Shown: piece after piece, positions 43,644-52,152 of the stretch | How positions within the stretch are numbered: position 1 is the stretch's first letter | Layout: each line of letters opens with the position of its first letter | Assembly (NCBI GenBank): GCA_039555135.1 | Contig: CP114179.1 | Coordinates: forward strand, 1,240,001-1,304,000 | Direction of reading: 5' to 3' | DNA from: Phycisphaeraceae bacterium D3-23 | Lineage (GTDB): Bacteria; Planctomycetota; Phycisphaerae; Phycisphaerales; Phycisphaeraceae | Length of the DNA: 64,000 bases | The notes under the pieces: model-generated | The model's database searches: none | The model's input: the letters and a program-made list of their open reading frames with translations, nothing else | What the model was told of the DNA's origin: nothing | Made by a program: the position numbers and the translations under genes

Positions 43644-43991
43644 ATGAACGACAGCACCACCAACGTCGAAGCACTCAAAGAGCTTGTCGCCGCGTTTGTT
43701 GCCGAGCGGGACTGGGAGCGGTACCACGTCCCGAAACACCTGGCGATGTCGATCGCGATCGAGGCGGCGGAGCTGATGGAGCACTTCCAGTGGGTCGATA
43801 CGGAATCGCCCGAGGACGTCATGGCCGACGACGAACGCATGCAGCAGGTGCGCGAGGAGCTGAGCGATGTGCTGGCGTACACGCTGTCGCTGGCGAACGC
43901 GCTGAAGATCGATGTGAGTTCGGCCTACGCGGCGAAGATGAAGAAGAACGCGGTGAAGTACCCGGCGGACGAGGTGAAGCGCTGGGATTGA
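43644..43991 (+). CDS. MazG-like nucleotide pyrophosphohydrolase
   Basis: A 115-residue single-domain enzyme of the all-alpha NTP pyrophosphatase (RS21-C6/dCTPase-like) type. The metal-binding ExxE...ExxD pattern is EAAELMEHF ... REELSDVLAYTL, with the preceding ERDWERYHVPKHLAMSIAIEAAEL region typical of the dCTPase subclass. It would hydrolyse (d)NTPs, cleaning the pool. ATG 43644 is chosen (MNDSTTNVEALKELVAAF); an ATG at 43623 is possible. A dispersed repeat lies in the leader and a tetraloop hairpin after the gene. Confidence 0.85.
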   Translation: MNDSTTNVEALKELVAAFVAERDWERYHVPKHLAMSIAIEAAELMEHFQWVDTESPEDVMADDERMQQVREELSDVLAYTLSLANALKIDVSSAYAAKMKKNAVKYPADEVKRWD

Positions 43992-44024
43992 GACGAGGGG
44001 ATTCGTTATACAAACCAACTGACT

Positions 44025-44050
44025 GGACTGGTTGCTTAAGCAACCAGTCC
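44025..44050. repeat. Tetraloop hairpin repeat
   Basis: 11-bp stem GGACTGGTTGC / GCAACCAGTCC closing TTAA, between the convergent MazG-like and MacB-like genes, where it could act as a terminator-like structure without a T-run. Confidence 0.9.
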
Positions 44051-44068
44051 GAGGATCCAACCACATTC

Positions 44069-45412
44069 CTAATCGTGTCTGAGCGCAACGATCGGGTCTT
44101 GCTGCGCCGCCTTGATCGCGGGATAGACGCCGAACAGCACACCGACCGCGGCGGCGAAGGCGAAGCCGACGACCATCGGCAGCGGCATCAGGATCGGCGC
44201 ATCGCCATCGACGAAGTACGCCCGCAACCCCTCGGCCGAGTCCCACGGCCCCGACTGCGCGAGGTTGATCAGCCCGGCGTGGGTCAGGCACCAGCCCGAC
44301 GCGACGAGCAATCCGATCACCCCGCCCACGCCGGCGAGCACGGTCGTCTCGACCAGAAACTGCGACACGATGTGCAGCCGGGTCGCGCCCAGCGCCCGGC
44401 GGATCCCGATCTCGCGCGTCCGTTCGGTCACCGACGCGAGCATGATGTTCATGATCCCGATCCCGCCGACGAGCAAGCTCAGTGCGCCGACGACGATCAT
44501 CAGCCGGTTGCTGCGGTTGGCGGTGTCTTCGCGCTGCTGGATCAGCTCGAGCGGGACGGTCACCTGCACATCCTGCTGCGCGTGCCCCGCCTCGATCACT
44601 CGGCGGACCTGCGCCGCGACGGGCAACACTTGCGACGTATCCTCGACACGGATAATCAATTCTGACAGCTCGACATCTTCCCCGGCCGTGCCGCCCGGCA
44701 ACAGTCGCAGGTCGCCGAAGCGCGACTCCGCCGCCTCAAGCGGGATGAAGATATCGAAGTTGATGTCCCGGCCCGCGGTGACGCCGATGGGCTCGAGGAT
44801 GCCGACGACGGTGAATGGTTGGCCGTCGATGCTGAACGTGTTGCCCAGCGCGTCTTCGAGGCGGAAGAGATGGCTCGCGGCGTCGGCACCGATGACGGCG
44901 TTGAACTTGCCCGCATCGGCATCGTCGAGCGTTCGGCCGCGCGCGATACGCATCGGCAGCGTCTCGAACAGTGTCGGCTCTGTGCCGTACACCCGCGCGG
45001 CTTGCACGGTCTCCGCCCCGCGGTAGATGAACGAACCGACCTGCTTGAGCGGGACCATCCGCTGCACCGGCCCCACGCTGGGCTGCTGCAGGCGGCGCAG
45101 GTCCAGCCGGGTCAGGCCGTACGAGCTGACCATCACCTGCGGCCCGTCGTCGTTCCCGCCGCCGGCCCCGCCGCTGTCTTCCTGCTGCGGGATGTCGGAC
45201 GCCGGCGGCTTGACGGATTTGAGCAGGATGTTGTTGGCGCCGAGCTCACGGATGCCGGCAAGCGCAGCGCGTTTGGACCCTTCGCCGTAGGCCGAGATCG
45301 CGACGACCGCGCCGACGCCGATGATGATGCCCAGCGCGGTCAGCAGCGACCGCAGCTTGTGCAGCATGATGTTCGCCAGGCCGAGGCGGAGGGTTTCGAG
45401 AAGGAAGGTCAT
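44069..45412 (-). CDS. MacB-type ABC transporter permease
   Basis: A 447-residue MacB/FtsX-like permease. One N-terminal helix (LRSLLTALGIIIGVGAVVAIS) precedes a periplasmic domain (about 45-320), then three helices with the coupling sequence ERTREIGIRRALGATRLHIVSQFL and VVGALSLLVGGIGIMNIMLASV. MacB-type transporters work with a separate ATPase and a periplasmic adaptor in efflux of peptides, toxins or antibiotics. No ATPase gene is adjacent; upstream is repeat-rich intergenic DNA. It ends convergent with the MazG-like gene. Confidence 0.9.
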   Translation of the reverse strand: MTFLLETLRLGLANIMLHKLRSLLTALGIIIGVGAVVAISAYGEGSKRAALAGIRELGANNILLKSVKPPASDIPQQEDSGGAGGGNDDGPQVMVSSYGLTRLDLRRLQQPSVGPVQRMVPLKQVGSFIYRGAETVQAARVYGTEPTLFETLPMRIARGRTLDDADAGKFNAVIGADAASHLFRLEDALGNTFSIDGQPFTVVGILEPIGVTAGRDINFDIFIPLEAAESRFGDLRLLPGGTAGEDVELSELIIRVEDTSQVLPVAAQVRRVIEAGHAQQDVQVTVPLELIQQREDTANRSNRLMIVVGALSLLVGGIGIMNIMLASVTERTREIGIRRALGATRLHIVSQFLVETTVLAGVGGVIGLLVASGWCLTHAGLINLAQSGPWDSAEGLRAYFVDGDAPILMPLPMVVGFAFAAAVGVLFGVYPAIKAAQQDPIVALRHD

Positions 45413-45418
45413 GGGCGG

Positions 45419-45453
45419 CTGGGTCTAGGGTTTAGGGCCTAGGGTTTAGGTCG
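45419..45453. repeat. TAGGGTTTAGG microsatellite
   Basis: A short run of (C)TAGGGTTTAGG units just upstream of the MacB-like gene start. It resembles telomere-type repeats but is only about 30 bases long. Confidence 0.7.
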
Positions 45454-45581
45454 GGGATCATACCCCGGGGGCTAGAACAAGGCGGCGGTTGGCAGGCAAC
45501 ACAGGCCAGAGCAATGCGTTCGCGAAGGTCAATGACTGACAGCTCAATGCCAGACGCGCGATACTCCCTTACGATACGCCG

Positions 45582-45866
45582 ATGGCAGAGATTGAGGTCG
45601 GTCAGGAATTAGAAACGGCGACGCACTGGGCGTACGACGTGCGGGTGTTTGATGAGGGCCGTACGCACGACTTCGCGGTGACGCTGTCGTTCCAGGATTA
45701 CGATCTCTGGTCGCGCGGCCAGGCCGCGCCCAGCCGGGTCGTCGAGGCGTGCTTCGAGTTCCTCTTAGCCAATGAAGGCGCAGACGAGATCAGCCCGAAG
45801 TTTGATTGCTCGGTGATTCGGCGGTACTTCCCGGATGTGGATGCGGAGCTACCGGGGATGCTTTGA
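45582..45866 (+). CDS. Conserved small protein of unknown function
   Basis: A 94-residue soluble protein: THWAYDVRVFDEGRTHDFAV, then LSFQDYDLWSRGQAAPSRVVEACFEFL and FDCSVIRRYFPDVDAELPGM. The pattern (strand-rich start, a conserved DYxxW, then a helix and a PxxF motif) looks like a conserved family of small planctomycete proteins; I cannot give it a function. No signal peptide. A 95-bp inverted-repeat element lies just after the stop. Confidence 0.6.
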   Translation: MAEIEVGQELETATHWAYDVRVFDEGRTHDFAVTLSFQDYDLWSRGQAAPSRVVEACFEFLLANEGADEISPKFDCSVIRRYFPDVDAELPGML

Positions 45867-45877
45867 AGTCTGCGTGC

Positions 45878-45972
45878 CGGGTGCCACATCGTGAGTCCAC
45901 GAGCTTTGTGCCGTCTTGGAACATCATCGGTTCAAATATACAAAGCTCGCGGACTCGCGAATTGGCACCCGG
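45878..45972. repeat. 95-bp MITE-like inverted-repeat element
   Basis: Imperfect 33-base arms (45878-45910 and 45940-45972) starting CCGGGTGCCA and ending TGGCACCCGG, with a 29-base centre. Ends and size resemble the 99-bp element at 38568-38666, though the inner sequence differs. Confidence 0.8.
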
Positions 45973-46010
45973 TGGCATTCGTGCATCCCCACTAAGCCGC
46001 ACTCGGCGGG

Positions 46011-46430
46011 CTATCCCTTCACATCGACGTGGTTGAACAGCGTTGCGTCCGAGTCTTTGAGCTGCACCGGGCCGTAGGCCGCGCCGAGCGGGAGCCCGGT
46101 GGGCGAGCAGGCGGGCGCATCGGACCTGTGGATCAGGTCGACGACATCGGAGGTTGTCTTAGCCTCGTCCTGGGCCGTTTCATCTTGCGGCGGCTCGGCA
46201 TCGCCATGCCCGTAGAGGTCCTCGTAGCCCGGCGGGGCCTGATCGGGCATGTCCTGGTCGGCGTCGCGCGTCGCGGCGGCGCCCTGGAGCTGCGAGATCT
46301 TGACCTTGTCGGCGCTCTTCTCGCTGTCGGCACGCTGTGCCTGCTCGGCGGAGCGCTGCTGCACCGCCTGCTTGGCCTGCTGGGTCGTGTTCGCCACACC
46401 CGCCGCGATGCCCGTGCCGATCGTGCTCAT
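46011..46430 (-). CDS. Hypothetical soluble protein, Ala/Gln-rich N-terminus
   Basis: A 139-residue protein. ATG 46430 has an AGGGAA ribosome-binding site. The start MSTIGTGIAAGVANTTQQAK and the following QAVQQRSAEQAQRADSEKSA form an amphipathic Ala/Gln helix, then an acidic, flexible middle (DADQDMPDQAPPGYEDLYGH, EPPQDETAQDEAK) and a short ordered end. I recognise no domain. Composition suggests a disordered or structural protein. It lies beyond the nusG operon on the same strand. Confidence 0.6.
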   Translation of the reverse strand: MSTIGTGIAAGVANTTQQAKQAVQQRSAEQAQRADSEKSADKVKISQLQGAAATRDADQDMPDQAPPGYEDLYGHGDAEPPQDETAQDEAKTTSDVVDLIHRSDAPACSPTGLPLGAAYGPVQLKDSDATLFNHVDVKG

Positions 46431-46719
46431 AGCCGTTTCCCTGCCGACGCCACTGCGAGTCGGCCCTGTTGCGACTATCGGCCAGACCGGCGGTTTGCTT
46501 GAAGCCGTGCCGATAAGGCGAGGTGTCATAACCCTGAAAACCGACCAAAACAAGCGAGAAACGCGGGTTCTGAGTGGTCGGGTCTTTACGACCCCTGGCC
46601 CGAACACCGACTGTGAATGTGGGGCTGGGGCCGGCTTTGCTGTGAAGCGCGAAGTCGGTACATGCTCAGCCCGATCCGGCGCTTCGCGGACTCAGCCCAC
46701 GGCGTGGGATGCGCAAGAA
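46431..46719. other. Intergenic region with dispersed palindromes
   Basis: Upstream of the preceding gene and after the nusG terminator lies sequence without a supported gene. Near 46675-46715 it contains a repeat related to the GCTGAGTCCGCGAAGC element found at the csrA and LamG-protein gene ends, here inverted (CGCTTCGCGGACTCAGC). Confidence 0.5.
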
Positions 46720-46744
46720 AAGACCCGCCGGGGTGGCGGGTCTT
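46720..46744 (-). terminator. Terminator of the tuf-nusG operon
   Basis: AAGACCCGCC (46720-46729), GGGGT loop, GGCGGGTCTT (46735-46744). On the minus strand it is followed by TTTTC, right after nusG. Confidence 0.88.
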
Positions 46745-46780
46745 CCGATGTGTGTTTCGTTGTTTTTGTAGCGCGGGTGG

Positions 46781-47470
46781 CTACTCGTCCTCGGCCCGGG
46801 TGATGAGCCAGTACTCGAGTTCGACGGGCGTCGCGCGGCCGAAGATGGTGACGATCACGCGCACCTTGCCCTGGTCGGGCAGGGTCTCGTCGATCGTGCC
46901 TTCCATGTTCTCGAACGGCCCGCCGGTGATCTTGACGTGGTCGCCGATCTGGAACTCCATCTTGACCTCGGGCTGCTCTTCGGGCGGCTTCGAGGACTCG
47001 ATCATCTTCTCGACCTCGGGCAGCGTCATCGGCGAGGGCCGGCCGGCCGTGCCGATGAAGTCACCGACACCCGTCGTCTCCTTGATGAGGAAGAAGATGT
47101 CCTGGGGGATCCGGCCGTCGTCTTCGAGGCGCATCTCGACAAAGACGTAGCCGGGGTACAGCTTGGTCTCGACGATCTTTTGCTTGCCGGCCTTGATGAC
47201 CTTTTCTTTTTCAGTGGGCACGAGCAGGCGGTTGACCAGGTGCGGCTTGGCGGGGTCGGAGCCGTCGTAGCCCTCGATCTTCACCTTGCGCAGGAGGGTC
47301 CTGCGGACGGAGTCTTCTTTGTTGGAGGCGACGCGGAGGACGAACCAGTTCATGCCGTCGGTGACGAGCGGCTCTTCCTCGATCACCTCGGCGGCCGGGG
47401 ATTCATCCGCGATCGGCGCGGCCGAGTCCGGCTCGGCGTCGGTGTGGTTATCGTGTTCGGTCTCGGGCAT
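46781..47470 (-). CDS. nusG: Transcription termination/antitermination protein NusG
   Basis: A 229-residue NusG linking RNA polymerase to Rho and to ribosomes. The NGN domain begins at about residue 40 (NWFVLRVASNKEDSVRRTL) with YPGYVFVEM and TTGVGDFIG; the C-terminal KOW domain shows FQIGDHVKITGGPFENMEGTI and VIVTIFGRATPVELEY. An acidic N-terminal extension of about 38 residues (DNHTDAEPDSAAPIADES) is extra, compared with the ~180 residues of E. coli. It is the last gene of the operon, after secE, and is followed by a terminator. Confidence 0.97.
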   Translation of the reverse strand: MPETEHDNHTDAEPDSAAPIADESPAAEVIEEEPLVTDGMNWFVLRVASNKEDSVRRTLLRKVKIEGYDGSDPAKPHLVNRLLVPTEKEKVIKAGKQKIVETKLYPGYVFVEMRLEDDGRIPQDIFFLIKETTGVGDFIGTAGRPSPMTLPEVEKMIESSKPPEEQPEVKMEFQIGDHVKITGGPFENMEGTIDETLPDQGKVRVIVTIFGRATPVELEYWLITRAEDE

Positions 47471-47584
47471 GTCGTCTGCTTTCGGGGGGCGTTATTAGGG
47501 CGGTGTGTTTGCGGCGCGTATTGGCGGGTCGCCCCAAGGCACCGCGGACTCATTCCTCGGTGCGGGGCACTTGTTGTTGCGGCG

Positions 47585-47995
47585 CTAGGTCTTGAGGATA
47601 CCGATGGACCGGAAGAAGCCGGCGAAACCGAGGTCGAAGACGAAGAGCAGCGCGGCGATGAGGAGCGTGCCGGCGATCACGACCCAGGTCAACCCGACGG
47701 TGGCCTTCTTGCTGGGCCAGTTGACCTTCTTCATTTCGTTTTCGGTGGCGATCATGAAGTCGGCGAAGCGTGGCTTGTTGAGGACGAACCAGAGGATCGC
47801 GCCGGTGAGCAGGAGGACGATCGCCGCGAAGCCGGCCTGCGCGTAGAGCAGGTTGTCGCGGCCGATCCAGTCCATCGTGGGCATGATGCGGCGGACGAAC
47901 CAGCCGATGCCGGCGAGGACGATCGTCGCGGCGCCGACCGCGGTGAGTACGCGGGTCCAGTAGCCCTGGCCGGGTTTGTAAACAGAAAGTCCCAT
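47585..47995 (-). CDS. secE: Preprotein translocase subunit SecE
   Basis: A 136-residue SecE. The conserved C-terminal segment (RFADFMIATENEMKKVNWPSKKAT), with an amphipathic helix, and the final membrane helix (TWVVIAGTLLIAALLFVFDLG) are the essential SecE part. Two extra hydrophobic segments at residues ~18-35 and ~50-72 give three membrane spans, as in E. coli. It joins SecY/SecG in the export channel. It lies between tRNA-Trp and nusG in the conserved order. Confidence 0.95.
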   Translation of the reverse strand: MGLSVYKPGQGYWTRVLTAVGAATIVLAGIGWFVRRIMPTMDWIGRDNLLYAQAGFAAIVLLLTGAILWFVLNKPRFADFMIATENEMKKVNWPSKKATVGLTWVVIAGTLLIAALLFVFDLGFAGFFRSIGILKT

Positions 47996-48103
47996 CGCGG
48001 TGTCTCGCTAGCTTCGGGGGAAAGTGGGGCCGGACCAGACGCTTCGTCGCGGACTTCTCGGCGTCGGTGTGGGGGTCGGCGTGTCGTCGCCGGGGGTCTG
48101 AAA

Positions 48104-48176
<73 letters not shown>

Positions 48177-48374
48177 TCGGTGGCGGGTGGCCGGGGAAAA
48201 CACCCGACGACCTATTGACAAGCCCCCCGGGTTGGGGGGCCTTGCGAGGACGCATTAGAGCGTGGATCGGGGTCAAAGTCAAGCGGAAGCCGGGCAGATT
48301 CTGCGGGTTTGTGGGCGGGGCCGATGGGCCCGGGGGAGGGTGCAACACGGTACTTCAAACTCGTGATGTGTGGC

Positions 48375-48401
48375 CACCCACGGATGGAATCCGAGGGCTT
48401 C
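48375..48401 (-). repeat. CCCACAGAT palindrome, mutated copy
   Basis: CACCCACGGATGGAATCCG followed by AGGGCTTC, the inverse of the unit at 28194-28220 with substitutions that break one pair of its stem. It lies between the rpmG terminator and tRNA-Trp. Confidence 0.75.
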
Positions 48402-48406
48402 GTGGG

Positions 48407-48439
48407 AAAAACAACACCACCCGTGAAGGGGTGGTGTTG
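48407..48439 (-). terminator. Terminator-like hairpin after rpmG
   Basis: CAACACCACCC (48412-48422) pairs with GGGTGGTGTTG (48429-48439); on the minus strand it is followed by TTTTT (complement of 48407-48411). It may partially separate tuf-rpmG from tRNA-Trp-secE-nusG. Confidence 0.85.
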
Positions 48440-48468
48440 AGGTTCGGCAGGTTGTGGCACAGCACGTC

Positions 48469-48651
48469 TTACTTGCGCTTGATCTTGTGCAGGGTGTGCT
48501 TACGCAGGCGTGGGGAGTACTTCTTAAAGCCCTCCTTGACCTTCTCGGCGATGCCGCCCTTGACGTTGATGGGCGTGCGGTAGTTCAGGTCACCGGTCTC
48601 GGTGCACTGGAGCCAGACGTACTCGACGGCGCCTTTGGATTTCTTGGCCAT
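48469..48651 (-). CDS. rpmG: 50S ribosomal protein L33
   Basis: A 60-residue L33. VEYVWLQCTETGDLNYRTPINVK and KKYSPRLRKHTLHKIKR follow the family. Only one Cys remains (the usual CxxC knuckles are absent), so this is the zinc-independent (C-minus) type. It lies after tuf and before tRNA-Trp and secE, its classical place in many bacteria. Confidence 0.95.
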   Translation of the reverse strand: MAKKSKGAVEYVWLQCTETGDLNYRTPINVKGGIAEKVKEGFKKYSPRLRKHTLHKIKRK

Positions 48652-48689
48652 GGTGGGGTCTCGTTTCGGTCGGAGGCGATCCGGGGGTC

Positions 48690-48724
48690 GATCCGCACCT
48701 TCGCGTTGCTCAGGTACGGCTTGT
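48690..48724 (+). repeat. REP unit of the RAYT family, tuf-rpmG spacer
   Basis: GATCCGCACCTTCGCGTTGC continuing TCAGGTACGGCTTGT; a single unit matching those at 57978-58012 and 58685-58717 by the RAYT gene. Confidence 0.9.
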
Positions 48725-48789
48725 GATTTTAGTGAAAGACACGGGTGCCGGTGTTCCCGACACCCGTGCGTGGATTTCTACAGCGTCAA

Positions 48790-49995
48790 CTACTCGATGA
48801 TCTTCGTGACGATACCGGCACCGACGGTGCGGCCGCCTTCACGGACGGCGAAGGACAGGCCTTCTTCCATCGCGATGGGCTTCTCGCCCAGGTCGATCGT
48901 CATCTGGACGTTGTCGCCAGGCATGCACATCTCTGCACCGCCCATGAGCTCGATCCCGCCGGTCACGTCCGTGGTGCGGAAGTAGAACTGCGGCTTGTAG
49001 CCGTTGAAGAACGGGCTGTGTCGGCCGCCCTCTTCCTTGGTGAGGACGTAGACCTCGGCCTCGAACTTGCTGTGCGGGGTGATGGACTTGGGAGCCGCGA
49101 GGACCTGGCCGCGCTGGACATCGGACTTCTCGATACCACGCAGGAGGCAGCCGACGTTGTCGCCCGCGATGCCTTCGTCGAGGACCTTGGTGAACATCTC
49201 GACGCCGGTGACGGTCGTGTTCTGGAGCGGCCCGAGGCCGACGATCTCGACGGCGTCGCCGACCTTGACGATGCCGCGTTCGATGCGGCCGGTGGCGACG
49301 GTGCCGCGGCCCTTGATCGAGAAGACGTCTTCGATGGACATCAGGAAGGGCTTGTCGGTCTCACGCGCGGGCTCGGGGACCCAGCTGTCGATCGCGTCCA
49401 TGAGTTCCTGGATGCAGGCGGTGGCGTCGGCATCGGTGGGGTTCTGGAGCGCGGGGAAGGCGGCACCCTTGATGATCGGAGTGTCTTCGGAGAAGTCGTA
49501 CTTGGTCAGCAGCTCCTGAACCTCGAGCTCGACGAGCTCGAGCAGCTCGGGGTCGTCGACGAGGTCGACCTTGTTGAGGAAGACGACGAGGCGCGGGACG
49601 TTGACCTGCTTGGCGAGGAGGACGTGCTCACGGGTCTGGGGCATCGGGCCGTCGGAGGCGGAGACGACGAGGATCGCGCCGTCCATCTGGGCGGCGCCGG
49701 TGATCATGTTCTTGACGAAGTCCGCGTGACCCGGGCAGTCGACGTGGGCGTAGTGGCGGTTTTCCGATTCGTACTCGACGTGCGAGGTGGCGATCGTGAC
49801 GATCTTGGTGGCGTCGCGACGGCCGTCGGAGGCGGATGCCTTGGCGACGTCGTCGTAGGAGATGCCCTTGGCCAGGCCCTTGGCGGCCTGGACGACGGTG
49901 ATCGCCGAGGTGAGGGTGGTTTTGCCGTGGTCGACGTGGCCGATGGTGCCGACGTTGACGTGGGGTTTGGTCCGGTTGAAGGTTTCTTTAGCCAT
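48790..49995 (-). CDS. tuf: Translation elongation factor Tu
   Basis: A 401-residue EF-Tu. The GTPase domain shows [27 protein letters not shown] and [19 protein letters not shown]; domains 2 and 3 ([40 protein letters not shown]) are intact. It carries aminoacyl-tRNA to the ribosome. It follows tRNA-Thr and precedes rpmG on the minus strand. Only one tuf copy is visible. Confidence 0.98.
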   Translation of the reverse strand: MAKETFNRTKPHVNVGTIGHVDHGKTTLTSAITVVQAAKGLAKGISYDDVAKASASDGRRDATKIVTIATSHVEYESENRHYAHVDCPGHADFVKNMITGAAQMDGAILVVSASDGPMPQTREHVLLAKQVNVPRLVVFLNKVDLVDDPELLELVELEVQELLTKYDFSEDTPIIKGAAFPALQNPTDADATACIQELMDAIDSWVPEPARETDKPFLMSIEDVFSIKGRGTVATGRIERGIVKVGDAVEIVGLGPLQNTTVTGVEMFTKVLDEGIAGDNVGCLLRGIEKSDVQRGQVLAAPKSITPHSKFEAEVYVLTKEEGGRHSPFFNGYKPQFYFRTTDVTGGIELMGGAEMCMPGDNVQMTIDLGEKPIAMEEGLSFAVREGGRTVGAGIVTKIIE

Positions 49996-50114
49996 GGTTC
50001 GTGCAACCTCCGCTTGCTGCGGTGCTTGGGGTTTGAGCCGGCCCGCTTTACACGTGGCCCGGCGGAGTGTCGATGCCGGACAAAAGTCCGTCTACGGTTC
50101 GATTCGTCAAACAA

Positions 50115-50186
<72 letters not shown>

Positions 50187-50517
50187 GTCACCGACAGCGG
50201 GCCGTCGGAGCACTCTGGCAAGTTGTCCCGCCCCGGCTTCCCGGGGACGGCTCAAGGCGTGGGCCAACACCTTTGACGGCTAGGCCCGGGCCCGACTGAC
50301 AAGGGGCGACGGATCGGCGGAGTGCCACCTCATCCGCGCCCCATGCACATCGGCGTCGGCGCATCGCCACCCGCTTGGCCGAGCCAATCGGGCGGAAGGC
50401 GTACAGTAGCAATCCGCCCAAGCCAAGTCAAACTTCAAACCCTCCAAAAACCTTGGATCACCGGCCTCCACCTGATATGGTTTACCGGCCAATGCACACC
50501 CCTGAACCCGGATCACC
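50187..50517. other. Divergent promoter region of the tRNA-Thr/tuf operon
   Basis: A 331-base spacer between the tRNA-Thr gene (minus) and a PEP-CTERM gene (plus). It contains the sigma-70 promoter at 50403-50431 for the minus-strand operon, giving a leader of about 200 bases. No gene is supported in it. Confidence 0.55.
50403..50431 (-). promoter_or_regulatory. Sigma-70 promoter of the tRNA-Thr/tuf operon
   Basis: On the minus strand TTGACT (50431-50426), a 17-base spacer and TACTGT (50408-50403). It lies about 215 bases from the tRNA-Thr 5' end. Confidence 0.65.
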
Positions 50518-51375
50518 ATGATGCCTCGCCAAGCCCCACGCTACCGACTCCCTGCCCTCCTGCTCGCAGCCAGTGCCTGCGCCGCTCCGGGCCACGCCGC
50601 CTACATCAGTGAGGTCTTCCAGTCCGGGCCAGCAGGCCAGGGGATCGAGCTGTCCGGCATCGACCCCGCCCAAGGCGCGACCCTCGCCATCCTCGATGGT
50701 TCACGCTTTAGCACCAGCGGGTTCGGCCGCGTCCTCGAACTCATCCACCTCCCCGCCGACCCGGGCGGCCCGCCAGTCGTGCTGATCACCGACATGGCCT
50801 GGCCGGACGCCTCGGTGCAGCCCATCCCCCTCGCGGATGTGCCCCACGCCTCCAGCCAGACGACCCTCGCGCTGGGCGGGTCGCTTCTCGACCGGCTGCT
50901 CGTGGTCTTCGACGGGGAGACCGATCTGCTGCTGGACGATAATCCGGTCAACACTTCGGACGCACAGATGCGCTACGACGCGAGTACGGTGACCGACTGG
51001 CTCGCCATCGGGCCGGGCGACCTGTCATCGGGTTACGGCTCGTCGCCCCACAACATCGCCGGCATCAACAGCGCGCTGGGCATCGACCTGCTCGCGCGCA
51101 CCGCCGACCGGCAGGCCGGCCAGGTCATCGCGCGTGCGAACACGCCAGGCCAGGCGCTCGACCTTGACGTGCTCTACGTCGGCGACCCGGACGTCACCGG
51201 CCACTTCGACGCGGGGGGCAGCCTGGTCTACCGCACCACCCCGGGCCACGCGAACCTGCCGCTGCTTCACCCCGCGCCCGAGCCGGGCAGCGCGGCGGTG
51301 TTGCTCACCGGAGCCGTGCTATTGATGCGGCGTCGCCGGGCCTGGCGTTGTTCGTTCGCAGCGCGCGGCCTATGA
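50518..51375 (+). CDS. PEP-CTERM-sorted exported protein
   Basis: A 285-residue exported protein. The signal peptide RLPALLLAASACAAPGHA is followed by a lamin-tail/immunoglobulin-like start (AYISEVFQSGPAGQGIELSG), then mixed beta sequence (VVLITDMAWPD, RLLVVFDGETDLLL). The C-terminus has the PEP motif APEPGSAAVLLTGAVLLMRR, followed by a basic tail that is longer than usual (AWRCSFAARGL). It would be processed by an exosortase. The starting MMPRQAPRYR gives the positive n-region. Confidence 0.82.
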   Translation: MMPRQAPRYRLPALLLAASACAAPGHAAYISEVFQSGPAGQGIELSGIDPAQGATLAILDGSRFSTSGFGRVLELIHLPADPGGPPVVLITDMAWPDASVQPIPLADVPHASSQTTLALGGSLLDRLLVVFDGETDLLLDDNPVNTSDAQMRYDASTVTDWLAIGPGDLSSGYGSSPHNIAGINSALGIDLLARTADRQAGQVIARANTPGQALDLDVLYVGDPDVTGHFDAGGSLVYRTTPGHANLPLLHPAPEPGSAAVLLTGAVLLMRRRRAWRCSFAARGL

Positions 51376-51418
51376 TGCCTGACGACGCTTCGCCTCCGGC
51401 CCACCCGCGACCCACCCC

Positions 51419-51676
51419 ATGACCGGCACCGACCCCCAATCCGCTACCGACCTGCACGGCCAGGTCGCGGCCGTCCTCGAACGCATCCGCCCCGCGATCC
51501 AGATGGACGGCGGCGACCTCGAACTCGTCGAAATCACCGACGCCAACGTCGTGCGCATCCGTCTCATGGGGGCGTGCGTCGGCTGCCCATCCAGCTCGAT
51601 CACGCTGAAGATGGGGATCGAGCGAAACCTGCTCGAAAAGGTGCCCGCGGTCAGCGGCGTCGAGCAGGTCCTATAA
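51419..51676 (+). CDS. NifU-like C-terminal-domain Fe-S protein
   Basis: An 85-residue protein of the NifU C-terminal (Nfu) domain: VLERIRPAIQMDGGDLELVEI, then VRIRLMGACVGCPSSSITLK with the CxxC cluster site, and MGIERNLLEKVPAVSGVEQV. Such proteins carry Fe-S clusters to target apoproteins. It lies 43 bases after the PEP-CTERM gene. No suf or isc genes are adjacent. Confidence 0.93.
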   Translation: MTGTDPQSATDLHGQVAAVLERIRPAIQMDGGDLELVEITDANVVRIRLMGACVGCPSSSITLKMGIERNLLEKVPAVSGVEQVL

Positions 51677-51847
51677 CGCGAATCACACGCGGACCTTCCA
51701 TCCGATTTCATAACCACCCCCCACCGGGCCGAAAGTGAACCCGGGGACGGTCGGCCGCGCCGGCCCGTCTCCGACCGTTCGCAGCCCCAAGGTGTGCGCC
51801 CGAAGACCGGGCCAACGCGACACGCCGACTCGGGAAGGACCCCCGCC

Positions 51848-52066
51848 ATGCTCTCACTCACCCGCCGCGTCGGCGAAGAAATCGTCATCGGCGACCCCGA
51901 CGACCCGATCGGGCTGCTGCGCGTCGTCGACATCCACGGCGACAAGGTCAAGCTCGCCTTCGACTTCCCCATCGAGATCCCCATCAACCGGCGCGAACTC
52001 GCGGACCAGAAGAAAAAGAAGAACGACAAGCCGCCGGCCAATGACGACGCCCACGCCGAGGGCTGA
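51848..52066 (+). CDS. csrA: Carbon storage regulator CsrA
   Basis: A 72-residue CsrA, an RNA-binding repressor of translation that recognises GGA motifs. MLSLTRRVGEEIVIGDPDDP, then VDIHGDKVKLAFDFP and PINRREL follow the family, although the usual GV(R/K)(I/L)GI strand is shortened/altered. An added charged tail (KKKKNDKPPANDDAHAEG) extends it. GGAAGGA precedes ATG 51848. The stop TGA lies in a GCTGAGTCCGCGAAGC repeat. It sits 87 bases before the ECF sigma gene. Confidence 0.9.
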   Translation: MLSLTRRVGEEIVIGDPDDPIGLLRVVDIHGDKVKLAFDFPIEIPINRRELADQKKKKNDKPPANDDAHAEG

Positions 52067-52152
52067 GTCCGCGAAGCCCCGGATCGATCCCACCGATCAC
52101 CCCCTGTCACCTCCGCCCGCTACAATGCCCCGCCCCATCGGAAAGGCGGCCC

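Noticed and set aside
45419-45453. Telomere-like TAGGG repeats as evidence of a linear replicon end
   Set aside because: Only about 30 bases, internal to a gene-dense region; a microsatellite is enough.
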